DNA of 19,083 nt from a bacterium (GTDB taxonomy: Bacteria > Cyanobacteriota > Vampirovibrionia > Gastranaerophilales > Gastranaerophilaceae). Where the stretch lies: positions 1 through 19,083 of the forward strand of contig JAFUUT010000355.1 of assembly GCA_017477685.1 (NCBI GenBank), written 5' to 3'. Numbering within the stretch: position 1 is the stretch's first letter; each line of letters starts with the position of its first letter. A model generated the notes under the pieces. That model did no database searches and was not told where the DNA came from. It saw only the letters and a program-made list of their open reading frames with translations. Shown piece after piece: positions 1 to 4,790 of the stretch. The translations under genes and the position numbers were made by a program.

Positions 1-375
1 GCATAATACACCAGTAATACTCTCAAAACTGTCTTTCAATATCATTTCAACAGGTTTATCTTTATAAGCCTCAACATTAACTAACGCAATATTATTATTA
101 ATACAAGACGGCAAATCTATATGACCATACCTTGCAGAACGCGTTGCGATAACACGCAGATTCTTGAATTTCTTTAATACCTCAGGATTTATATGAGATG
201 TTATAAAAACACTAATTACGCTTGTTTGTTCCAAATCCTCACCGGATAAGTCTTTTACTGTTTCAATATTCAACGGATGGGGAAAAAATTTGATATCATA
301 ATTATTTATTTCTGTATTATCAAAAAAAGGTTTTTCTACATCTCTGTAATCAAAAAATAACATTTTACAAACCAT
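1..375 (-). CDS. D-2-hydroxyacid dehydrogenase-like protein, N-terminal part (cut by window edge)
   Basis: The first 125 codons are present and the rest lies beyond position 1. The start is ATG at 375, with a good AAAGGAG ribosome site a few bases upstream; a second in-frame ATG at 363 is less well placed. The sequence resembles the substrate-binding domain of NAD-dependent D-2-hydroxyacid dehydrogenases (D-lactate dehydrogenase-like). Residues about 70-98 read 'LKKFKNLRVIATRSARYGHI' and then 'DLPSCINNNIALVNVEAY', matching the family's 'LKLIATRSTGxDHIDL...GIxVxNVPxY' segment. The following helix, normally 'NTVAEHxFALLL', is degenerate here (KPVEMILKDSFES), so the enzyme may be divergent or the protein may be a non-catalytic relative. 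The NAD-binding domain and the catalytic Arg/Glu/His cannot be seen. It is transcribed leftward, away from the RNA candidate at 531-684. Confidence 0.6.
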   Translation of the reverse strand, partial: MVCKMLFFDYRDVEKPFFDNTEINNYDIKFFPHPLNIETVKDLSGEDLEQTSVISVFITSHINPEVLKKFKNLRVIATRSARYGHIDLPSCINNNIALVNVEAYKDKPVEMILKDSFESITGVLC

Positions 376-530
376 AACAATCTCCTTTAATACAAATTAT
401 TTATTCTACTAAGACAAAATACTATTAGATATAAGAATATATTTTCGGCAGCAAAATAAACAAAAAGAGCAATGATTCAGCACCAATAAAAATGTATTAT
501 AGATATGTAAGGAATAAATTAAATATTTAC

Positions 531-684
531 GCATTATAACCGAGTTACACCGTGACTTTAACGGGCATGCAACATGACGGTTATAAGCAAAACGATTCAT
601 GAATTTTTGGATTAGCATGACCCAAAATCCGCTGAATCGTTACAAAAGGACAGGCAAACTAAAGCATGTCCTTTTGTCTTTTTT
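531..684 (+). ncRNA. Candidate structured small RNA with intrinsic terminator
   Basis: No rightward gene overlaps this stretch, but it shows three consecutive helices. First, 534-542 pairs with 578-586 (TTATAACCG/CGGTTATAA), extended by 531-532 with 587-588 around a bulged A. Inside it are a GTTA/TAAC pairing (544-547/559-562) and a CATG-CAA-CATG hairpin (566-576), giving a three-way-junction shape. Second, 591-599 pairs with 633-641 (AACGATTCA/TGAATCGTT). Third, an 11-bp terminator stem (642-652/667-677) is followed by a T run. The T run lies on the plus side only, which fixes the direction. A weak promoter (ATGATT at 472-477, TATTAT at 495-500) would give an RNA of about 175-180 nt. I do not recognise the family: it lacks the tmRNA, SRP RNA and RNase P hallmarks. 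Confidence 0.5.
642..684 (+). terminator. Rho-independent terminator of the RNA candidate
   Basis: A perfect 11-bp stem (ACAAAAGGACA at 642-652, TGTCCTTTTGT at 667-677) with a 14-nt loop is followed by C and six T (679-684). There is no T run on the other strand, so it acts on rightward transcripts only. No rightward protein gene precedes it. Confidence 0.8.
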
Positions 685-754
685 GTATTTATGTAACAAA
701 TAACAAAAAATACAGGATATTTTTACAATTCTTAATACATACAAAAACTTAGAA

Positions 755-888
755 AACCATGTCTTGACATGGTTCCGGAGGATTTGTATACCTAAAATTC
801 ATGAACTGACATGCATTTGGCCGGATTAATAAATCGCTAAAGACCACTATTTAAGGCATTTAAGGGCATGTAACAAATCTTAATATCC
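755..888. other. Second foldable intergenic stretch, possible RNA or leader element
   Basis: This part of the 376-1037 gene-poor region is richer in GC than its flanks. It holds a near-perfect hairpin at 755-774 (AACCATGT, loop CTTG, ACATGGTT). It also has a long-range helix between 780-787 (GGATTTGT) and 873-880 (ACAAATCT), with possible extra pairing of GGA 777-779 to TCC 886-888. No terminator T run follows, and I cannot decide the strand from the fold. It ends just before the promoter at 902-929. The association of a structured RNA with hpf recalls the raiA RNA motif known upstream of hpf/raiA genes in other phyla, but I cannot confirm a match by eye. Confidence 0.3.
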
Positions 889-901
889 GCTTACCTCTCA
901 C

Positions 902-929
902 TTGAAAAAAAAATCTTATTTTTTATAAT
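902..929 (+). promoter_or_regulatory. Promoter (TTGAAA-16-TATAAT) before tiny ORF and Cys-rich gene
   Basis: TTGAAA at 902-907 and TATAAT at 924-929 are separated by 16 bp. An ATG lies exactly 6 nt after the -10 box, so transcription is expected to begin at or next to that ATG. The promoter would serve the 17-codon ORF at 936-989 and the small gene at 1038. Confidence 0.55.
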
Positions 930-935
930 TATTTT

Positions 936-989
936 ATGAAGTCTGAGGAGCTTATTTTTGAGGGCTTTAAGGGGAGATTAACCAAATAG
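936..989 (+). CDS. Possible 17-aa leaderless leader peptide (MKSEELIFEGFKGRLTK)
   Basis: This very short reading frame is placed so that its ATG coincides with the predicted transcription start of the TTGAAA/TATAAT promoter. It ends in TAG, and a second in-frame TAG follows at 993-995. It lies 48 nt upstream of, and in the same frame as, the TTG start of the Cys-rich gene at 1038. It may be a leader peptide, the remnant of a longer N terminus separated by stop codons, or chance. Codon-level evidence is too short to decide. The main support is the position of the promoter, which has the same -10-to-ATG spacing as fliI. Confidence 0.3.
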   Translation: MKSEELIFEGFKGRLTK

Positions 990-1037
990 GCATAGTTCTG
1001 TTTTGGGATATTAGTAAATAAGTGGAGATTACATAAG

Positions 1038-1262
1038 TTGTTTAGAAGTAGAGATATGGGAAGAGCAGTTGCGGTTAGAAGATGGACTACGACTGCAGTT
1101 GAGTGTTATAAGAGAGGATGTAATTGCGAAGGATGTTTTTATAAGGATTTCTTTAGCGGATCCTCACAAAAATGCCAGATGAAAGCATCCGTTTTAGAAC
1201 TTGTTAGAGTTATAGGCACACCTGATGTTGAATTGCCTCAGTTTTTAGCAGAAGAAGTTTAG
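1038..1262 (+). CDS. Small Cys-rich protein, possible metal-binding, unknown function
   Basis: The product is 74 aa. Five cysteines are clustered as C23-x4-C28-x-C30-x2-C33-x12-C46, within 'ECYKRGCNCEGCFY' and 'SQKCQMKASVLELVR'. This suggests a zinc or Fe-S site followed by an amphipathic helix. The N terminus is basic (RSRDMGRAVAVRRW). I recognise no named family, and a nucleic-acid-binding or regulatory role is only a guess from the basic residues plus the Cys cluster. The TTG start has GTGGAG about 10 nt upstream; the alternative ATG at 1056 (shorter by 6 residues) has only a weak site. The gene immediately precedes hpf, which has its own promoter, so co-regulation is possible but not required. 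Confidence 0.6.
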   Translation: MFRSRDMGRAVAVRRWTTTAVECYKRGCNCEGCFYKDFFSGSSQKCQMKASVLELVRVIGTPDVELPQFLAEEV

Positions 1263-1273
1263 TCACTAAACCC

Positions 1274-1302
1274 TTTAAAAATCATGTATTCTGTGGTATA
1301 CT
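1274..1302 (+). promoter_or_regulatory. Extended -10 promoter of hpf
   Basis: The -10 box is TATACT at 1297-1302, preceded by TGG (extended -10). A weak -35, TTTAAA, lies at 1274-1279 with a 17-bp spacer. It sits directly after the stop codon of the Cys-rich gene and leaves a leader of roughly 25 nt before the hpf ATG. Confidence 0.6.
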
Positions 1303-1334
1303 CATGAAGCACGCAGATAATTGGAGGTTTTAGT

Positions 1335-1712
1335 ATGCATATTCACGTTAACGGTAAAAACATTGAAATTACTGAAGCTATAAAGGCTTACGTTAAAGAA
1401 AAAATCGGGAAAGTAGCAACTCGTTATGACCAAATTCAGGCTATCGACGTTGTTTTAACTGTTATAAAAAATCCGTCAGCAGAAGGTAAACATATTGCTG
1501 AACTTACTTGCAAGACAAATTCAGGAACTATTCACTCTGAAGAAGCTGCTGAATCAATGTACGCAAGTATTGATTTGTTGGCTGACAAGTTCGCAAGACA
1601 AATTACAAAATTTAAAGATAAAAATTTATCTTTGAGTAAAGAATCTATACGTGACGTAATTCAAGAAACTGATATCGAAGACAAAGATACAATTAAAGCT
1701 ATTGAAGATTAG
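1335..1712 (+). CDS. hpf: Ribosome hibernation-promoting factor, short form (HPF/YfiA/RaiA)
   Basis: This 125 aa protein binds the 30S subunit between the A and P sites and silences ribosomes in stationary phase or stress. It opens with 'MHIHVNGKNIEITEAIKAYV', the typical beta-strand/helix start of the S30AE domain. The rest follows the family's beta-alpha-beta-beta-beta-alpha order, ending in the helix 'SMYASIDLLADKFARQITKFKDK' region (about residues 79-101). The tail (about 102-125) is acidic. The C-terminal dimerisation domain of long HPF (as in cyanobacterial LrtA and Bacillota) is missing, so 100S dimers would need a separate partner (an RMF-like protein) or may not form. The ATG has an excellent TGGAGG site 7 nt upstream. 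The gene has its own promoter and a strong terminator, so it is a monocistronic unit. Confidence 0.93.
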   Translation: MHIHVNGKNIEITEAIKAYVKEKIGKVATRYDQIQAIDVVLTVIKNPSAEGKHIAELTCKTNSGTIHSEEAAESMYASIDLLADKFARQITKFKDKNLSLSKESIRDVIQETDIEDKDTIKAIED

Positions 1713-1737
1713 TTAAATTTCATATTAAATCGATTTG

Positions 1738-1766
1738 GCCTGCAATAAAATTGCAGGCTCTTTTTT
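1738..1766 (+). terminator. Rho-independent terminator of hpf
   Basis: A 9-bp stem (GCCTGCAAT at 1738-1746, ATTGCAGGC at 1750-1758) with an AAA loop is followed by TCTTTTTT. It starts 25 nt after the hpf stop codon. Confidence 0.92.
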
Positions 1767-1790
1767 ATTTTTAATAATTTATTTTAATAA

Positions 1791-1821
1791 TTGGACTTAT
1801 GAATAATTACCATGCTAAAAT
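1791..1821 (+). promoter_or_regulatory. Probable promoter of the small membrane-anchored gene
   Basis: TAAAAT at 1816-1821 is preceded by TGC (extended -10). A weak TTGGAC lies at 1791-1796 with a long 19-bp spacer. It is placed between the hpf terminator and the next ATG. Confidence 0.4.
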
Positions 1822-1846
1822 ATAGATTATTTTGAGGGAGAAACAC

Positions 1847-2239
1847 ATGTTTGAATTAAATAAGTTTAAAATTACAACATTATGCTTTATATTGATGTTT
1901 ATCTTTGTCATTGCAGCAATATATTCCAACACAAAGGATATTGTAAAAGATAAAAACGGTCAATCAAATTCATACCAAAGTTCATACAATTATCCGGAAC
2001 AACGCTCAAACAGAAATAATGTTAACAATTCTACAATAAATAATTTGTCTAACAGAATCTCCAGTTTGGAAGAAAGAATGAGCGAATTGCCATATGATAA
2101 TCCGCAGCAAGACAAATTTAACTGTACTATTCAAGGCTTTATGAGCGGTGATATCCTTGTTCCGGTTTCCGAATCCGAATCACTAAAAGAAGCAAAAGAT
2201 AACGGAAAAGAACTTGTAATGTTATGCCGTTTTGAATAA
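1847..2239 (+). CDS. Small single-pass membrane-anchored protein, unknown
   Basis: The product is 130 aa. Residues 1-8 are polar or basic. About 9-27 form one hydrophobic segment (ITTLCFILMFIFVIAAIYS) with no clear signal-peptidase site, so an N-terminal membrane anchor with the rest outside is likely. About 35-70 is low-complexity and rich in Asn, Ser and Gln. 'RISSLEERMSEL' (about 70-81) could form a short coiled coil. A compact C-terminal part follows (about 90-130, 'CTIQGFMSGDILVPVSESES' then 'LKEAKDNGKELVMLCRFE') with two cysteines. I do not recognise the family. I chose ATG 1847 because GAGGGAG lies 6 nt before it; a TTG at 1832 would overlap that ribosome site. It is monocistronic between its own promoter and the terminator at 2253. 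Confidence 0.75.
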   Translation: MFELNKFKITTLCFILMFIFVIAAIYSNTKDIVKDKNGQSNSYQSSYNYPEQRSNRNNVNNSTINNLSNRISSLEERMSELPYDNPQQDKFNCTIQGFMSGDILVPVSESESLKEAKDNGKELVMLCRFE

Positions 2240-2252
2240 AAATTATCAACAA

Positions 2253-2290
2253 AAAAATCGGTTAGTTTATTATTAAACTAACCGATTTTT
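2253..2290. terminator. Bidirectional rho-independent terminator
   Basis: A perfect 17-bp stem (2253-2269 with 2274-2290) has the loop TTAT. The stem begins with an A run and ends with a T run, so it works on both strands. It terminates the rightward small membrane gene and the leftward ferredoxin/deoB transcripts that converge here. Confidence 0.93.
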
Positions 2291-2306
2291 ATTGTCTTAA
2301 GCCAAA

Positions 2307-2483
2307 TTATTCAACTTCGATTGCACCAACAGGGCAAGCATCAGCTGCTTCTTTTACGCCGTCAATATTGTCTGCAACAGCTGCTTCATTAACTACAGCT
2401 CTATCTTCGATTGAAAATACTGCATCACAAATTGATTCGCAAGCTCCGCATGCAATACATGAATCATTAACTTTAACTGCCAT
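2307..2483 (-). CDS. Single-cluster [4Fe-4S] ferredoxin
   Basis: This 58 aa soluble electron carrier has one [4Fe-4S] cluster. The likely ligands are C9, C12, C15 ('SCIACGAC') and C50 of the distal 'ACPVGAI'. C19 takes the place of the fourth Cys of a classical CxxCxxCxxxCP motif, but the residue after it is Asp, and the second cluster's other three cysteines are absent. This is the layout of Thermotoga-type monocluster ferredoxins, in which the extra Cys pairs with another Cys; that partner is missing here, so C19 would be free. It probably donates electrons to anaerobic oxidoreductases encoded elsewhere. I chose ATG 2483 (strong AAAAGGAG site) over an upstream in-frame ATG at 2525, which would start inside the leader hairpin. 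The bidirectional terminator follows. Confidence 0.93.
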   Translation of the reverse strand: MAVKVNDSCIACGACESICDAVFSIEDRAVVNEAAVADNIDGVKEAADACPVGAIEVE

Positions 2484-2509
2484 TTTATTTCTCCTTTTAT
2501 TTACAACCC

Positions 2510-2538
2510 GTGAAATTTCTTTCACTTAAATTATTATA
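2510..2538 (-). promoter_or_regulatory. Ferredoxin -10 box and 5'-terminal leader hairpin
   Basis: On the minus strand TATAAT (2538-2533) places the transcription start near 2526; no convincing -35 is seen. The mRNA would begin with GTGAAA-GAAA-TTTCAC (2525-2510), a 6-bp stem closed by a GNRA-type tetraloop, followed by a short spacer and the ribosome site. A stem-loop at the extreme 5' end commonly stabilises mRNA, so that is the simplest reading; an operator function for the palindrome is the alternative. Confidence 0.5.
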
Positions 2539-2571
2539 TAACAAAATTTTTAAAATTTCTACCTATATATT

Positions 2572-3765
2572 TTACAAACAAGTAAAAGTATCTTTTAACA
2601 AATCGTTTGCAATATAGTCAAAACCTTCAATTTCGCCCATATAACCCTGACCTTTTATATATTTTGCATAAATTAATACAGGGACTTTTTCTCTTGTATG
2701 GTCTGTACCTTCAACACAAGGATCACAACCGTGATCTGCGGTTATTATCAAAATATCATTGTCTGTCATAGCTTCCATTATTGGCTTTATATAAGTATCA
2801 ATCTCCTCAATTGCTTTTCCATAACCTTCTGCATCATTTCTATGGCCGTATAGCATATCTGTGTCGACTAAATTTGTAAAAATAAGAGTATTTCTGTTAT
2901 AAGTTTTCCCTTTTTCATAAGCAATATCTTCAAGCGACAGTTCATTTCTAACGGCTTTTAGAGTTAATTCTAAGCCTTCTTTATTAGAGCCGGTGTGAAT
3001 TGCGTGTGTTATGCCTGCTTTTGAAAAGATATCTTCAATTTTCCCTATAGCAATAACTTTTCCGCCATTATCCTTAATTTCATCCAGTACTGTATGTCTT
3101 GGCGCCATAGAGAAATCCCTTCTGTCTTTTGAAATTCTTGTCGGCTTCCCGTCTATAACCTTATAAGGTCGAGCAATAACTCTTGCCACATTATACCCGC
3201 CTTCATCAAGAAGCTTGCGGGCAATTCTACACCATTCATATAAAGTTTCAAGTTCAATCAAATCCGTATCTACTGCAATTTGGAATACACTATCTGCCGA
3301 GGTATACACTATTGGAAATTTTGTTTTATGGTGTTCATCATTTAACTGCTCAATAATTTTTGTTCCGCTTGCAGGAATATTTGCAAGAATACCTTTGCAG
3401 CCGGTTTGGTCTATAAATTTGTTAATAAGTTCTTGCGGAAAACCATCAGGATATGTTGAGAACGGTTTTTCCGAAACAAGTCCTGCAATTTCCCAATGAC
3501 CTGTTGTAGTGTCTTTTCCTTTTGATTTTTCAACAAGAGTTGCGCAAGTGCCAAGAGGTTTTTCTACAGGTTTTATTCCCATAAAATCTTGTTCCATATT
3601 CCCGAGTCCAAGTGCTTCCAAATTGGGAACATGCAAACCTTTGTTGAACTCACATACATGTTTTAGGGTGTTACATTCAGGTATATCTCCAAAATCTCTG
3701 CAATCAGGCATTGCACCAATGCCCATTGAATCAATTACCATTATTATTGCTCTGTATTCAGACAT
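2572..3765 (-). CDS. deoB: Phosphopentomutase
   Basis: This 397 aa, full-length enzyme interconverts (deoxy)ribose 1-phosphate and 5-phosphate, linking nucleoside breakdown to the pentose phosphate pathway; it belongs to the alkaline-phosphatase superfamily with two Mn ions. Metal ligands can be placed at D12 (MVIDSMGIG), D303 with H308 (DMLYGH), D344-H345 (ITADHG) and H356 (TDHTRE). The phosphorylated Thr is probably T86 in 'KGKDTTTGHWE', where better-studied enzymes have DTMTGHWE. The cap domain (about 95-225) includes 'TSADSVFQIA' and 'RDFSMAPR'. ATG 3765 has GGAGAAG upstream. It functions naturally with udp further upstream in the same leftward run, which releases ribose 1-phosphate from uridine. 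It has its own strong promoter. Confidence 0.96.
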   Translation of the reverse strand: MSEYRAIIMVIDSMGIGAMPDCRDFGDIPECNTLKHVCEFNKGLHVPNLEALGLGNMEQDFMGIKPVEKPLGTCATLVEKSKGKDTTTGHWEIAGLVSEKPFSTYPDGFPQELINKFIDQTGCKGILANIPASGTKIIEQLNDEHHKTKFPIVYTSADSVFQIAVDTDLIELETLYEWCRIARKLLDEGGYNVARVIARPYKVIDGKPTRISKDRRDFSMAPRHTVLDEIKDNGGKVIAIGKIEDIFSKAGITHAIHTGSNKEGLELTLKAVRNELSLEDIAYEKGKTYNRNTLIFTNLVDTDMLYGHRNDAEGYGKAIEEIDTYIKPIMEAMTDNDILIITADHGCDPCVEGTDHTREKVPVLIYAKYIKGQGYMGEIEGFDYIANDLLKDTFTCL

Positions 3766-3792
3766 TTTTCTTCTCCGTTTATCTATATTAGA

Positions 3793-3832
3793 CCTTGATA
3801 ATTTTAAAACATAATTTTATATGCTGTCAAGG
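3793..3832 (-). promoter_or_regulatory. deoB promoter framed by an inverted repeat
   Basis: On the minus strand a consensus TTGACA (3830-3825) is followed after 18 bp by TAAAAT (3806-3801). The hexamers CCTTGA (3793-3798) and TCAAGG (3827-3832) are inverted copies that flank the promoter, the outer one overlapping the -35. This could be an operator for a nucleoside- or deoxyribose-responsive regulator, or a loop in read-through RNA. The perfect -35 indicates that deoB need not depend on upstream transcription. Confidence 0.6.
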
Positions 3833-3836
3833 ATAT

Positions 3837-4754
3837 TTAATTTTCTCTCGCTTTTTGCAAACGCTCTTTTAGTAATTCATTAATTACATCTAATCTTTTT
3901 TGAAATCTGGAACTCATAATTTGAATAGACTCATCTAATAAGTATACTAAAGTTTGGAGTGGGTGTTTTCTCATGTATATAAAATCATCAATATACGCAT
4001 TTCGTTCTGTTTTTAGCGAATTTCTTGCATTTTGCAGTGCATCTATTGCCATATCATCATCCAAAATTTTCAAGTTTTCAGAAACTGATTTTTTGAAATT
4101 TTTTATATTTATTGGTATATATGGAAATCTCGGAATATAATCAGCTAATGAAACAATATTATTATACGCTTTTACAGATTCAGGAGCCGAATCTCCGGCA
4201 TCAACATGTCTTTCGACGAGAACTTTTGGATTGTATATACAATCAAATAAATGTCTTGCTTCATGTAATGCAACAAATTTATTTTTTATATATTTTTTAT
4301 CTTTAGTTAATGGTAAACACAAAATATGTCCATCACATGAGCAATTTTTTATTGTAAATACTCGTCCGTTTGCATCCGGCGGAAGTTTTATTTCTTCTCC
4401 ATCTCTGCCAATGAGTAATTTGCCTGCGGTTTTCTTTTTTTTGAAATCGATAATTTCATAAACTATTTTATTTTCTCCCAGTACAGAGTTCAGTGCTTCC
4501 TTGAATTTTTCTACAGAACACATTTTGCCGTGAGAAATATCCTCAAGCTTTTCTTTCAATTTATCCGAACATCTTTGAGCCTTTGCATATCGTTGTCTTT
4601 CAGTCCCTCTGCAAACAGAAAGAGGCATTCTTGCACTATCTTGAATTGTTTTATCAACAATAAGATTTGTGTCGCCTCTTTTTACAGGCATCATTACATA
4701 AAGACGTCTTGAGTTAGGTGGTAGATTTTTTTTGAGTATGTATATTCCGCGCAT
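3837..4754 (-). CDS. Putative HExxH metallopeptidase-like protein
   Basis: This 305 aa protein belongs to no named family I can identify. The core is 'FVALHEARHLFD' (about residues 160-171), a textbook zinc HExxH motif (H164, E165, H168) in a helix. A possible third ligand is E250 in 'KTERNAYIDDF', about 80 residues later, spaced as in gluzincin-like enzymes. There is no signal peptide. The N-terminal third (1-110) is basic, and the C terminus (about 275-305) is helical and charged. Several cysteines (C48, C62, C79, C138, C140, C146, C172) lie around the core. It follows two paralogous membrane proteins by 14 nt, so the three probably act together, perhaps as membrane components plus a protease. 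There is no Shine-Dalgarno sequence; TATAAT lies 5 nt before the ATG, suggesting a leaderless transcript. Protease activity is inferred from the motif only. Confidence 0.65.
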   Translation of the reverse strand: MRGIYILKKNLPPNSRRLYVMMPVKRGDTNLIVDKTIQDSARMPLSVCRGTERQRYAKAQRCSDKLKEKLEDISHGKMCSVEKFKEALNSVLGENKIVYEIIDFKKKKTAGKLLIGRDGEEIKLPPDANGRVFTIKNCSCDGHILCLPLTKDKKYIKNKFVALHEARHLFDCIYNPKVLVERHVDAGDSAPESVKAYNNIVSLADYIPRFPYIPINIKNFKKSVSENLKILDDDMAIDALQNARNSLKTERNAYIDDFIYMRKHPLQTLVYLLDESIQIMSSRFQKRLDVINELLKERLQKAREN

Positions 4755-4759
4755 ATAAT

Positions 4760-4790
4760 ATTATAACCCTATAAAGTTTGATTTTGTAAA
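4760..4790 (-). promoter_or_regulatory. Promoter placing the start at the ATG of the HExxH gene
   Basis: On the minus strand TATAAT (4765-4760) is 5 nt before ATG 4754. TTTACA (4790-4785) lies upstream with a 19-bp spacer, inside the end of the preceding gene. No ribosome site exists between them, so a leaderless mRNA is expected. Confidence 0.4.

Noticed and set aside
409..618. A 69-codon leftward open frame antisense to the RNA candidate
   Set aside because: It has no ribosome site, an implausible Cys/Tyr/Leu-rich composition, and it overlaps base-paired RNA helices whose terminator points the other way.
531..684. tmRNA, SRP RNA, RNase P RNA or 6S RNA as identity of the structured RNA
   Set aside because: It has no tRNA-like CCA end or tag frame, no SRP GGAAG/tetraloop core, is too short for RNase P, and has tandem hairpins rather than the single bubbled hairpin of 6S.
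1832..1846. TTG start for the small membrane-anchored protein
   Set aside because: The TTG overlaps the GAGGGAG ribosome site that serves ATG 1847.
2484..2525. A 14-residue N-terminal extension of the ferredoxin starting at 2525
   Set aside because: It would start inside the leader hairpin at the predicted transcription start, and the internal ATG at 2483 has a strong ribosome site and the normal ferredoxin N terminus.
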